A stretch of DNA of 29,216 nucleotides from JANMDN01 sp031376285 (lineage in GTDB: Bacteria; Actinomycetota; Thermoleophilia; Miltoncostaeales; Miltoncostaeaceae). Under the pieces are notes generated by a model. The model was not told the DNA's origin and did no database searches. It saw nothing but the letters and a program-made list of their open reading frames with translations. Position 1 is the stretch's first letter; every line of letters begins with the position of its first letter. The position numbers and the translations under genes are program-made. Below are positions 1 to 7,494 of this stretch, in pieces. The DNA lies in contig JANMDN010000025.1 of NCBI GenBank assembly GCA_031376285.1, forward strand, positions 1 to 29,216, given 5' to 3'.

Positions 1-1066
1 GCCAGGCATCTTCGTTTCTCCTCATCCAGTCGAGTAGCTCGACACCTTCAGAAGGTTCGCGGCCAGGGCCGGTGAGCAGGTCGACGGCAATCTGGGTCGG
101 CGCAGCAAGCGTGAGTCCGTCGCGTTCGACAACTCGATCGAAGACGACCACGTCGTACGGCTCGACGAGGAGCACGTTCGCCCCGACGTCAGCCGGCTGG
201 AGGCCCAAGCGCTTCGCCGCATCGATCGCGTCATCGACGTAGACCACCGCCTGACGTGTCGGCGCGATCGGGGCGAATCGCTGTGCAGCGAGTGATGCCG
301 TTGCCGCATAGCGGAACGTTGCTTGACCGAGCTTCTCCGCGAGAGCAGAGAGGCCCCGAGGTTCGAGGTAGGTCAGCACAGAGTTCGAACGGCGCAGTTC
401 GTAGTCCTGACTCCACCGTTGGATGACGCGCGACCAATCGATCTCGATGACCGTGCCGCGTTTGTCGGTCGTCACGAGCCCGTCTCGTTCGAGTAGACCG
501 ATCACGCGAGAAAGCGTCGCAGCCGAGACCTCCGTGCGGGCAGCAAGCTCGCGGACGCCAAATGGCGGGTGAACGTCGACGAGTGCGCGGATCGCCCGGC
601 CGGCTCCACGACCGCGAAGCGACTGAAGTGGTTCCGCGGCCGGCCGGGGATCCTTCGTCGCGCCGGTCGCCTCGATAAAGAGCCCGGGACGCGCGGCCGA
701 AAGCCGCAGGTTGCCGGTCGTGTCGACGTAGCTCACCCCGCGCTCTTGCAGGAACTGCTTCGCCTGTCGTCCGATGAAGTCGGCAGCGATGAGTGGAAGC
801 GCGTTGCCCCCGCTGTCTGCGATGAGGGCGGCTACCTGCCGGAGAGCGCCATCGAGGGAGCGGCTCGTGATCGACGTCTTGGATTCGGCTACGAACGAGA
901 CCGACTCGCCGCCGGGTGCGGTGAGCTTGAGCACTGCGTCCGGCCTTCTCGGCCCGTTCGGGAGATCCCGGAGGACGTCCATCGACCAATCCGCGGGCAG
1001 GCATTGCTCGATCACGTCCGCCGTCCGGCGGATGATCTGGTTGTCCGTGATCTGGCGTGTGACCAT
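1..1066 (-). CDS. AbiEi-like winged-helix regulator/antitoxin, partial (runs off left edge)
   Basis: The reading frame is open from an ATG at 1066 to the window edge, about 355 codons with no stop, so the C-terminus is missing or only just outside. An in-frame TGA lies upstream, and no other ATG, GTG or TTG lies between it and this ATG. Three parts are visible. Residues 1-150 look like a nuclease-like fold with 'FVAESKTSI' and 'SYVDTTGNLRL'. A winged helix follows ('VRELAARTEVSAATLSRVI' then 'LLERDGLVTT'). The C-terminal part has 'VLLVEPYDVVVFDR' and 'APTQIAVDLLTGPGREPSEG', a pattern I associate with AbiEi antitoxins of type IV toxin-antitoxin systems. AbiEi proteins repress their own operon and neutralise an AbiEii nucleotidyltransferase, normally encoded just downstream; that gene would lie left of position 1. 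An ATG at 9 may be its overlapping start. An ordinary MarR-like regulator is the alternative. Confidence 0.55.
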   Translation of the reverse strand, partial: MVTRQITDNQIIRRTADVIEQCLPADWSMDVLRDLPNGPRRPDAVLKLTAPGGESVSFVAESKTSITSRSLDGALRQVAALIADSGGNALPLIAADFIGRQAKQFLQERGVSYVDTTGNLRLSAARPGLFIEATGATKDPRPAAEPLQSLRGRGAGRAIRALVDVHPPFGVRELAARTEVSAATLSRVIGLLERDGLVTTDKRGTVIEIDWSRVIQRWSQDYELRRSNSVLTYLEPRGLSALAEKLGQATFRYAATASLAAQRFAPIAPTRQAVVYVDDAIDAAKRLGLQPADVGANVLLVEPYDVVVFDRVVERDGLTLAAPTQIAVDLLTGPGREPSEGVELLDWMRRNEDAW

Positions 1067-1113
1067 CTCCCGTGCACCTCTGACGAATGTCGAACATCTC
1101 TGAGGCCCCGACG

Positions 1114-1168
1114 TGTTTCAATTCTAGCGCTGTTTCAGTGACAATGAAACAGAACACTTTATGAAACA
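1114..1168. promoter_or_regulatory. Four-copy symmetric TGTTTCA/TGAAACA operator
   Basis: TGTTTCA occurs at 1114-1120 and 1131-1137, and its complement TGAAACA at 1145-1151 and 1162-1168. Both nested pairs share one exact centre at 1141, with 17 bp between outer and inner repeats on each side. This is the geometry of a cooperative operator for two dimers. A -10-like TAGAAT on the minus strand (1126-1121) falls between the two left-hand copies. The array lies 48 bp upstream of the AbiEi-like start codon, so autoregulation by that protein is the simplest reading (inference). Confidence 0.75.
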
Positions 1169-1274
1169 TCATGAGCCTCGCCGAAGGTCGAGTCGCCAGC
1201 GAGCTTGCTCAGGCTCTGCAGAAACGTTGCGGGAGACATTGCGGGCCCTCTGTTCGCCCGCTGAAGTATCTTTC

Positions 1275-1346
1275 TAGCAGGTCTTTCTCTCGAGACTCCC
1301 TCGGGCTCAGAACCCGAGGTCACAGGTTCGAATCCTGCCCCTGCTA
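1275..1346 (+). tRNA. Degenerate tRNA-like locus; 3' half resembles initiator tRNA-fMet, anticodon CAG
   Basis: The 3' part (about 1299-1346) folds as a tRNA. It has an anticodon stem with the three consecutive G:C pairs typical of initiator tRNA (CGGG-CTCAGAA-CCCG), variable loop GGTCA, a T-arm with loop TTCGAAT, and an acceptor strand CCTGCTA pairing with TAGCAGG at 1275-1281. Initiator tRNA has CTCATAA in the loop; here it is CTCAGAA, giving CAG instead of CAT. The 5' half is not tRNA-like: the D arm lacks the GG of the D loop, and four extra bases precede the anticodon stem. A leucine tRNA is unlikely because there is no long variable arm. It is either a decayed tRNA or a 3'-half left at an integration site. 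No encoded CCA. Confidence 0.45.
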
Positions 1347-1352
1347 TATAAG

Positions 1353-1379
1353 AAAAGCCGCATTTTCGGGCTCTTTTTC
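1353..1379 (+). terminator. Intrinsic terminator after the tRNA-like locus
   Basis: A short hairpin (AGCC at 1356-1359 with GGCT at 1369-1372, flanked by A-run and T-run) is followed by CTTTTTC. It sits directly downstream of the tRNA-like 3' end, suggesting the locus was once transcribed rightward. Confidence 0.55.
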
Positions 1380-1493
1380 GTTCTTGGAGAGCGGCCTGGA
1401 ATGCGTCTGGATGCCGAGGAAGTCCTCTCGAAGGCGACACAGACGTTGCGGGGATCCTCAAGGACGGCTGCCCGATCGAACACGGCGGAGGCT

Positions 1494-1892
1494 TCAGCGC
1501 TCGTCCGTCAGAGCGAGAAGAACCGCGATGGACATACCTCGACTGAGAGTGTGAAGTTCATCAACTTCGTTCTGACACAGACGATGCGGCGCGAGCGGCT
1601 TGCCTCGGACGACATTCCCGTCCCAATACTCGATTCCGGAGTAGTCCTGGAGGTAGGTCCATCGCCCATGCGCGACGGCATTGCGGAGATTTCGGCGCGA
1701 TCCCGATTCGAGGTAGTCGTAGACGCGACGAACAGATGTTTCCACGGCGAGCACGGTGCAGACAGGACGTAGCACCGAGTCGCGCAGCCACACGAACGAC
1801 ACGTAGAGCTCCGTCATCACTCGGGCTCTGACGACGAAAGGGTTCTCGCGGTTCTGATCCGCGAACTCAGTCCAACCTTGGAAGGACGGCAC
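1494..1892 (-). CDS. Small HEPN-like protein (unknown function)
   Basis: A 132-residue ORF starts at GTG 1892; an in-frame TGA lies just upstream, so a longer form is not possible. No good ribosome binding site is visible. The centre of the protein has 'RRNLRNAVAHGRWTYL'. R70 and H75 form the R-x4-H signature of HEPN domains, the fold found in many RNase toxins and abortive-infection proteins. The rest is predicted helical ('MTELYVSFVWLRDSV', 'EVDELHTLSRGMSIAVLLAL'). It lies between a tRNA fragment and an antitoxin-like remnant, in a region where other genes are broken, so it may be a relic. Assignment to HEPN rests only on the short motif and helical character. Confidence 0.5.
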   Translation of the reverse strand: MPSFQGWTEFADQNRENPFVVRARVMTELYVSFVWLRDSVLRPVCTVLAVETSVRRVYDYLESGSRRNLRNAVAHGRWTYLQDYSGIEYWDGNVVRGKPLAPHRLCQNEVDELHTLSRGMSIAVLLALTDER

Positions 1893-1920
1893 AGATCATC
1901 CACCTGACGCCTCACAGGTC

Positions 1921-2040
1921 CGTCAGAGCGCGGGCGTCCCGGTGACCTCACCGGAGCGGACGATCGTTGACGCCCTTGACGCTGGAACACAGCCCGAGCA
2001 AATCGAAGAGCCACTTAACCCCCGTCGACTGACGAATCGC
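1921..2040 (+). pseudogene. Remnant of a second AbiEi-type antitoxin gene
   Basis: In the + frame through GTG 1942 the translation reads 'GVPVTSPERTIVDALDAGTQ' followed by PEQIE. This closely matches a conserved segment after the winged helix of AbiEi-family antitoxin-domain proteins (pattern 'TSPERTIVD.LEAGT.PEQ'). The match fades after about residue 30 into arginine- and proline-rich sequence typical of non-coding high-GC DNA. There is no matching upstream domain in frame, so this is a fragment of perhaps 40 codons. It is separate from, and on the opposite strand to, the larger AbiEi-like gene at the left edge. Family recognition is from memory of the motif. Confidence 0.5.
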
Positions 2041-2267
2041 CTTGGAGTCCGCACAGACAGCCGCGCACTGACGCGCCGACGTCGTCCTTGTCATCCTCAC
2101 CGACCAAGGCGGGTTTCCGGGCCGGAACATCTCACAATGCGAGACGGTCGAACGCCGCCAGCGTTATCAGGTCGCCGCGGGTTGTGACCTGACGGTTCGA
2201 TAGGAGCAATCGGGGCGGTTTCCTGGGTTCCTGCCCCCCGCTCGGACAGGCTCGCCCCCCGAGATCT

Positions 2268-2302
2268 GCCGCGAACACTCTGCCTTTGCCGAGTGTCGCG
2301 GC
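2268..2302. repeat. Inverted repeat upstream of the receiver-domain gene
   Basis: GCCGCGAACACTC (2268-2280) and GAGTGTCGCGGC (2291-2302) are complementary except for one extra A in the left arm, around a 10-base spacer. The right arm contains a GTG at 2293 that could start the next gene. A hairpin over it argues for the ATG at 2329 instead. It may be an operator. Confidence 0.5.
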
Positions 2303-2328
2303 GGCCAATCGAGGCCTACGCTGATGTC

Positions 2329-2712
2329 ATGGCAACAGTGCTCATCGCAGACCGACATCCCGCGACGATCGACGCGATCGAAGCGGCGCTCGCCCACGGT
2401 GGGATTGATGTCCTCACGGCGTCGACCTCCCTCGGAGCAGTCCGTCTCGCTGAGCTTCCTAGGGTGCGTGTCGTCCTTCTCGATCTTGGCCTTCTACAGG
2501 TCACGGACGTCCCACTCTTCGACCAGCTCATCGCCGCCGGGCGTGATCTGCGGGTGATCGCGATGGCGCCAAACCGTGACGTCGGTTCGGCCGTGAGCTA
2601 CCTGAACCAGGGCGCGGTGGATTACCTCGCAAAGCCCATCTCGGTTGCGGAGATCACCGCGCGCGTGCGCGCCCAGTTGCGCTGCGTCGCGCTTGGGGCG
2701 GAGGCCGCGTAG
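2329..2712 (+). CDS. Stand-alone response-regulator receiver domain
   Basis: The 127-residue protein from ATG 2329 is a single CheY-like receiver with no output domain. Beta-1 is 'TVLIADRH'. The phosphoacceptor is D52 in 'VVLLDLGLL', and the conserved lysine is K102 in 'DYLAKPIS'. The usual Thr/Ser switch residue after beta-4 is replaced by Ala ('VIAMAPN'), and only one acidic residue (D8) is present where two are typical. Phosphorylation-dependent switching may therefore be altered. No kinase gene is adjacent. A GTG at 2293 would add 12 residues, but it lies inside an inverted repeat. It is convergent with ftsH. Receiver fold is clear; partner and role cannot be told from sequence. Confidence 0.85.
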   Translation: MATVLIADRHPATIDAIEAALAHGGIDVLTASTSLGAVRLAELPRVRVVLLDLGLLQVTDVPLFDQLIAAGRDLRVIAMAPNRDVGSAVSYLNQGAVDYLAKPISVAEITARVRAQLRCVALGAEAA

Positions 2713-2742
2713 GACGCGCGCCCCCGCGCGGGATGCGTCTCC

Positions 2743-2779
2743 CAAAAAGTCGAACGCCCCGCGGCCAGGCGGGGCGTTC
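2743..2779 (-). terminator. Intrinsic terminator of ftsH
   Basis: A perfect 10-bp stem (2752-2761 with 2770-2779, GAACGCCCCG arms) with an 8-base loop is followed on the minus strand by GACTTTTTGG (T-run at 2748-2744). It starts five bases after the ftsH stop codon and serves leftward transcription. The hairpin alone could also slow rightward transcription from the receiver gene. Confidence 0.88.
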
Positions 2780-2783
2780 GTGG

Positions 2784-4727
2784 CTAGCTTGCGGGCTCGG
2801 GCGAAGGAGGAACCGGGAAGCGACGCGGCGGCCGGCTCCGGTCCTGGTCGGGCTCGGACGTTTCGATCCGCTCGCGAGCGCGGGCATCCTTGGCGGCGAA
2901 CACATCCTCTTCTGGGACGCCGTTGAAGAGGGCCGAGAACTCCTCCGCCTCGATGGTTTCGCGCGAGAGCAGCACGTCTGAAAGGCGGTCGAGCGCCTCC
3001 CGGTTTTCGGTGAGCACCGCTCGGGCCTTGACGTAGGCCTCTTCGATGATCCGTCGGATTTCGATGTCGATCTCGTGGGCGATCTCGTCGGAGTAGTCCG
3101 GCTCGGAGTGCATGTCTCGCCCAAGGAACGGCGCACCGTGATTGTGGCCGAGCACGCGTGGTCCCAGACGCTCGGACATCCCGAAGCGCATCACCATCTG
3201 CTTTGCCGACGCCGTGACCTTCTCGAGGTCGCTCGCGGCGCCGGTCGTCATCTCGCCGAACACGATGTCCTCGGCGGCCCGGCCTCCGAGCGTCGCGGCC
3301 ATGGTGTCTTCGATCTCGGACTTGCGCGTGATGAACTTGTCCTCGGCCGGCATCGACAGCACGTAGCCGAGTGCCTGCCCTCGGGCGATGATCGAGATCT
3401 TGTGGACGGGGTCGGCGTTCGGCAGCACGTGGCCGACGATGGCGTGGCCCATCTCGTGGAACGCGGTGACCTTGCGCTCCTTGTCGGAAAGAAGCCGGGA
3501 CTTCTTCTCTGGACCGGCGATGACCCGCAGGATGCCCTCTTCGAGCTCGGCGTGGTCGATCCGCGTCTTGCCCTTGCGTGCGGCGAGAATGGCGGCTTCG
3601 TTCACGAGATTCGAGAGGTCGGCGCCGGTGAAGCCGGTGGTCTGGCCCGCGAGCGCCCCAAGGTCGATCGACGGAGCGATGGGCTTACCCTTGGTGTGAA
3701 CGCGAAGGATCGCCTCGCGGCCGGCACGGTCCGGGCGGTCGACGACGACTTGGCGGTCGAAACGGCCTGGGCGAAGGAGCGCCGGGTCGAGGATGTCCGG
3801 ACGGTTCGTCGCGGCGATGAGGATGATGTTGTCCTTCGCCTCGAAGCCGTCCATCTCGACGAGAAGCTGGTTGAGCGTCTGCTCGCGCTCGTCGTGCCCA
3901 CCACCGAGGCCGGCGCCGCGGTGGCGACCGACGGCGTCGATCTCGTCCATGAAGATGATGCACGGGGCGCTTTGCTTGGCCTGCTCGAAGAGGTCACGCA
4001 CGCGACTCGCGCCAACCCCGACGAACATCTCGACGAAGTCGGAGCCCGAGATCGAGAAGAAGGGGACGCCGGCCTCACCCGCGACCGCTCGGGCGAGAAG
4101 GGTCTTACCGGTGCCGGGTGGCCCGTAGAGCAAGACGCCCTTCGGAATCCGCGCGCCGAGCGCCTGGAACTTCTTGGGGTTCTCGAGAAACTCCTTGATC
4201 TCGTGGAGCTCTTCGACGGCCTCGTCGGCCCCGGCGACATCACGAAACGTGATCTTGGGAGAGTCCGGGGACATACGCTTGGCCCGGCTCTTGCCGAAGC
4301 TCATGACCTTTGAGCCACCACCCTGCATCTGGCTGACCATGAGGAACCAGATCGCGATGAGGATGACAAACGGGAGGATGGAAAAGAGGAAGCCGAGCCA
4401 CGCCGACTGAGAGCGATCCTTGACCTTGGTGATGACCTTGGCCTTTTGAAGGGTCTCTGTGAGCGTTTGCCCGCCAAACTCGGGGTAGCCGGTCTTACCC
4501 TTGAGCTCCTGGCCGCCATCCTTGAACTTGTAGGTCGCCAGAAGGGCCTTCTGGTCGAGCGTTACCTCGGTGACCGCACCCTGCCCGACCTTCTCGATGA
4601 AGGCGCTGTAGGTCAGCTGCTTGGTGGGCTGGTCGCTGCTGTTCAGCACCTTCGTGGCCACGAAGACTAAGAGCACCACGATGATGAGTGGGAAGGCGGC
4701 GCTTCGCAAGAAGCGGTTCATTCGCAC
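2784..4727 (-). CDS. ftsH: ATP-dependent zinc metalloprotease FtsH
   Basis: FtsH is a membrane-anchored AAA+ protease that extracts and degrades misfolded membrane proteins and short-lived regulators. The 647-residue length is normal. Two membrane segments flank a periplasmic domain (about residues 9-28 and 108-132). The AAA+ module shows Walker A GPPGTGKT (202-209), Walker B IIFMDEID (257-264) and a second region of homology with 'AATNRPDILDPALLRPGRFD'. The zinc site is HEMGH (424-428; HEAGH in most FtsH), with the third ligand expected near 'EDIVFGEMTTGAASDLEKVT'. The start GTG 4727 has GGAG about 8 bases upstream; ATG 4721 is an alternative two codons in. It is monocistronic with its own terminator. 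The C-terminal tail is rich in Pro, Arg and Ser. Confidence 0.98.
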   Translation of the reverse strand: MRMNRFLRSAAFPLIIVVLLVFVATKVLNSSDQPTKQLTYSAFIEKVGQGAVTEVTLDQKALLATYKFKDGGQELKGKTGYPEFGGQTLTETLQKAKVITKVKDRSQSAWLGFLFSILPFVILIAIWFLMVSQMQGGGSKVMSFGKSRAKRMSPDSPKITFRDVAGADEAVEELHEIKEFLENPKKFQALGARIPKGVLLYGPPGTGKTLLARAVAGEAGVPFFSISGSDFVEMFVGVGASRVRDLFEQAKQSAPCIIFMDEIDAVGRHRGAGLGGGHDEREQTLNQLLVEMDGFEAKDNIILIAATNRPDILDPALLRPGRFDRQVVVDRPDRAGREAILRVHTKGKPIAPSIDLGALAGQTTGFTGADLSNLVNEAAILAARKGKTRIDHAELEEGILRVIAGPEKKSRLLSDKERKVTAFHEMGHAIVGHVLPNADPVHKISIIARGQALGYVLSMPAEDKFITRKSEIEDTMAATLGGRAAEDIVFGEMTTGAASDLEKVTASAKQMVMRFGMSERLGPRVLGHNHGAPFLGRDMHSEPDYSDEIAHEIDIEIRRIIEEAYVKARAVLTENREALDRLSDVLLSRETIEAEEFSALFNGVPEEDVFAAKDARARERIETSEPDQDRSRPPRRFPVPPSPEPAS

Positions 4728-4790
4728 GAGTCAAGCTCCCGGAGTGGATCAGGTGATCGGCCGCGTATGACCGTCCGCCGAGGATAGCAG

Positions 4791-4810
4791 CGCCGGTGAT
4801 CGCACCGGCG
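4791..4810. repeat. Short perfect hairpin between ftsH and the secreted-protein gene
   Basis: CGCCGGTG (4791-4798) and CACCGGCG (4803-4810) are perfect complements around ATCG. It lies downstream of the minus-strand gene ending at 4894 and upstream of ftsH. No T-run follows on either strand, so a factor-independent terminator is possible but unproven. Confidence 0.4.
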
Positions 4811-4893
4811 GGAAGGGGTTGGGGCGCCACGCCGAGACCGACCCGTTTCGCGAATCGTCCAAATACCCATGACGCGGCGCGTCGTGCGTCCAG

Positions 4894-6273
4894 TCACAGA
4901 AGGGGTCGGAGGCTCGCGGCGCGCACCTGGCATCGCGCGCGCGGCTGTCCGCGGACGCAGCTTCCCCAGCCGAGCGCGAGGGCTCCAGATCCTGACGTGA
5001 CAAGGCGAACCGGCATCGACGCGAAGCCGGTGATCGAGGCAGGCTGGGCCTTCTCGACCGAGGGTAGCTCGGTGAGTTCGCGCCCGGCTGGTGTCAGGCG
5101 CACCTGCCACGAGCGTGTCCGAGCGGTTGCCTTCGCCCCAGACCCGCGCAGCTCGCGCCACGCCAGGACGACGTTCCCCCCCGACGGAGATGCCAGTCCA
5201 ACCTCGGAGAGCGCCACGAACGTACTCGAGGCGGGGATCCTCGCGCGGAGTCGACTCTCGCCGGTTGCCGTGTCGACCTGGGCGAGCACGAAGGTGGCCG
5301 GCGCGTCCCCAGAAGACTCGCCCCAGGCGATGAATGCCTGCCCGAGTGAGTTGATGGTGACCTTTGGGCGGGACAGGTTGCCGCTTGCAAGAAGCCGAGC
5401 CGGGCTCCATTGCCCGTCGCGTGCGCGGGCGCGCCACCGGAGCGCGGACCCCCCGCGGCCACGCTCGATCCAGACGACCAGAATGCTGCCATTTGCCGAG
5501 ACGGCGATCTCGCCGTCGGAGCGCAGGCCGCTCACGCTGATCAGCTCAGGTGCGCCGAACTCTCCCGCGGGTCGTCGGACGCTCACCTCGATCTCGCGTG
5601 CATTCGGGGACGTGGCTCGTCGCCACATGACGGCCGCGTCACCTCCCTGACCGACGACGGTCCGGGGAGGCTCAAGGAGCACCGTGTTCGACATGTCGAA
5701 GTCGAGTCGAAGCGGCGACGACCAGAGCCCCGACGGCGAACGCGTCGCGACTTCGATTGCGCGTCCCGAGGAGGATCCGGCGACGTCCGCGAGCCAGGCC
5801 GCGTGCATTTCCCCGCTCACGTCGGAGGCGACCGCCATGCGGAGGGGATCCCCGAAGATCGGGAAGCGATCAGATGACGGTCGCCAACCTTCGCCGGGTG
5901 ACCACGAGAGCGCTTTGCGTGCAACGACCCGCCGCGCCCCAGTGACGCGGACAACGAGCGCCTCGGCTCGATCGCCCGCCCCTGCGACCAGCAGAACTCC
6001 GCCGACGCGTCCGATACCGGAGCCGAGCTCAGCGCTCGACTGCCAGCCGCCCGGCCCGAGCGTCATGCCACGCACGCCTCGTTGGCGCACCCCGAGGCCG
6101 ACCACCGACCCGAGCGGCGTGGTGGTCAGCTCGACACGTGGGTAGTCCGGCGCATCGGCGAGCGCCAGAACGCTGATCGACGCGCCACGGGCGCCGCCCG
6201 TCACCGCGAGGAGCGTCAGGGCCGCTGCTCCCGAGACCCTGGTTATCAGGCGTCGAGCGGTTGATACGAGCAT
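4894..6273 (-). CDS. Secreted beta-propeller-like protein of unknown function
   Basis: From ATG 6273 the product has 459 residues and begins with a signal peptide (arginine-rich start, then 'VSGAAALTLLAVTGGARG'). An upstream in-frame ATG at 6339 would bury that signal, so 6273 is preferred. The mature protein consists of repeated beta-rich blocks with 'W', 'G' and paired phrases such as 'ISVSANGSILVVWIERG'-type strands: 'GEIAVSANGSILVVWIE', 'KVTINSLGQAFIAWGE', 'GLASPSGGNVVLAWRE', 'SGSGALALGWGS'. This periodicity (about 45-60 residues, each ending in a W-containing strand) suggests a propeller similar to exo-alpha-sialidase-like folds. No sialidase catalytic arginines or Asp boxes are evident. 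It stands alone, divergent from the metF-like gene. Function unknown. Confidence 0.8.
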   Translation of the reverse strand: MLVSTARRLITRVSGAAALTLLAVTGGARGASISVLALADAPDYPRVELTTTPLGSVVGLGVRQRGVRGMTLGPGGWQSSAELGSGIGRVGGVLLVAGAGDRAEALVVRVTGARRVVARKALSWSPGEGWRPSSDRFPIFGDPLRMAVASDVSGEMHAAWLADVAGSSSGRAIEVATRSPSGLWSSPLRLDFDMSNTVLLEPPRTVVGQGGDAAVMWRRATSPNAREIEVSVRRPAGEFGAPELISVSGLRSDGEIAVSANGSILVVWIERGRGGSALRWRARARDGQWSPARLLASGNLSRPKVTINSLGQAFIAWGESSGDAPATFVLAQVDTATGESRLRARIPASSTFVALSEVGLASPSGGNVVLAWRELRGSGAKATARTRSWQVRLTPAGRELTELPSVEKAQPASITGFASMPVRLVTSGSGALALGWGSCVRGQPRARCQVRAASLRPLL

Positions 6274-6520
6274 CCGTGCCACAGCCGAATGCTGGTCGCC
6301 GCAGAGAGCGCGCGCAAGGGCGCGCGCGAGGCCCATCACGGAAGTTTTTCAAGGCCCTCTCAAACGGGCGGATTTGAGCGTTTCGGCGCCAACCCGTGGG
6401 GACGCGCAACAACCGGCCGCTCTCGGGGCGATCCAGCGCCACGGCGCCTATCGTGGGACGCATGTCGCCTCGCCCCCCACCAGCGTCGGCGAAGGGTTGG
6501 CCTCCTGGTAGCCTCGCCTC

Positions 6521-7459
6521 ATGCCTCAAACGACACGACTCGAACAAGCCCTGAGCGACGGTCGCTTCGCCGTGACAAGCGAGCTCGGACCCCCAAAGCA
6601 CGCCGACCCTGAAGCCGTCGCCGAGAAGGCCCGACTGCTCGGCCCCGTCTGCGACGCGGTCAACATCACCGACAACCAGACGGCCCAATCGCGGATGTCG
6701 CCGCTCGCCGCAGGGCGGATCGCGCTGGAGCACGGCGCTGAGCCGGTGATGCAGCTGACCGTCCGCGACCGGAACCGGATGGCGCTGACCTCCGATCTGC
6801 TGGGCGCCTCGGCCCTCGGCATTCACAACACGCTCGCGATGAGTGGCGACCCGATTCATATCGGCAACCACCCGGATGCGAGCGTCGTCAACGACATCGA
6901 CACCATGGCGCTCCTTCGCCTCCAGCGGTCACTTCGCGAGGGGCGCTTCGCTAACGAAGCACGTGAGGAGATGCCCGGCGCGGCTCCCCACCTCCTGATC
7001 GGCGCGACCGCCCACCCGATGGCCGACGATCCCGAGGTCGAGATCCAGAAGATCCGGGCCAAGCTCGAGGCCGGGGCCGACTTCTTCCAGACACAGCTGA
7101 CCTATATGCCGGATCGGCTGCGAGCGTTCATCAGTCGCCTGGAGGGAAGTGACCTCCCGCGTTGGCCGAAGCTCATCATCGGCGTCGGACCGTTCAAGAG
7201 CCTGAAGATGGCGATCCACATGCGCGACAAGGTCTGGGGCGTCGAGGTGCCCGAGCACCTCATCGCGAGGATGGAGCAGACCTCCGACGAGCAGGAAGAG
7301 GGGACACGCGTCTGCGTCGAGGTCATCGACGAGCTGCGTGAGATGACCGGGGTCGCCGGATGTCACGTGATGGCGATCGCGTGGGAGGACCGCGTACCGG
7401 AGATCCTCCGTCGGGCGGGGCTCGCAAGCCGCGACGAAGCGAGCATGACAGGGGGCTGA
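6521..7459 (+). CDS. Methylenetetrahydrofolate reductase family protein
   Basis: The protein has 312 residues, close to bacterial MetF size. It shows the TIM-barrel flavoprotein pattern of MTHFR: 'FAVTSELGPPKHADPEAV' at the N-terminus (the catalytic Glu region), 'PVMQLTVRDRNRMALTSDLL' and 'LGIHNTLAMSGDP' in the folate and FAD binding region, then 'GADFFQTQLTYMPDRLRAF' near the middle. The enzyme would reduce 5,10-methylene-THF to 5-methyl-THF for methionine synthesis or run the reverse reaction. The C-terminal part is shorter and more divergent than E. coli MetF, with 'PEHLIARMEQTSDEQEEGTRV' matching the methylenetetrahydrofolate-reductase-like clade often found next to corrinoid or C1 genes. 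No such neighbours are seen here. The start ATG 6521 has only a weak ribosome binding site. Confidence 0.88.
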   Translation: MPQTTRLEQALSDGRFAVTSELGPPKHADPEAVAEKARLLGPVCDAVNITDNQTAQSRMSPLAAGRIALEHGAEPVMQLTVRDRNRMALTSDLLGASALGIHNTLAMSGDPIHIGNHPDASVVNDIDTMALLRLQRSLREGRFANEAREEMPGAAPHLLIGATAHPMADDPEVEIQKIRAKLEAGADFFQTQLTYMPDRLRAFISRLEGSDLPRWPKLIIGVGPFKSLKMAIHMRDKVWGVEVPEHLIARMEQTSDEQEEGTRVCVEVIDELREMTGVAGCHVMAIAWEDRVPEILRRAGLASRDEASMTGG

Positions 7460-7463
7460 GCGC

Positions 7464-7493
7464 GGCTCGGCCTCGCCGCAAGGCGGGAGAGCC
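7464..7493. terminator. Hairpin between convergent metF-like and propeller genes
   Basis: GGCTC (7464-7468) pairs with GAGCC (7489-7493), with an inner imperfect CCTCGCC-GCAA-GGCGGG stem. It sits exactly between two convergent stop codons. It lacks a strong T-run, so it is a tentative bidirectional terminator. Confidence 0.45.
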
Positions 7494-7494
7494 C

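Noticed and set aside
231..1172. 313-codon minus-strand ORF over the AbiEi-like gene
   Set aside because: Arginine/histidine/proline-rich shadow in another frame; the true frame has no stop in the window and shows a winged helix and conserved C-terminal motifs.
1275..1346. Selenocysteine tRNA (UCA reading of the loop)
   Set aside because: Position 33 must be U before the anticodon, which gives CAG, and there is no long variable arm or extended acceptor/T stem.
1159..1461. Minus-strand ORF containing 'AGAGFEPVTSG'
   Set aside because: This peptide is the usual by-product of reading a tRNA T-arm on the opposite strand. The ORF overlaps the tRNA-like locus and its terminator.
3075..4313. 412-codon plus-strand ORF
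   Set aside because: Antisense shadow of ftsH, rich in Asp, Arg and Val as expected for the opposite strand of high-GC coding DNA.
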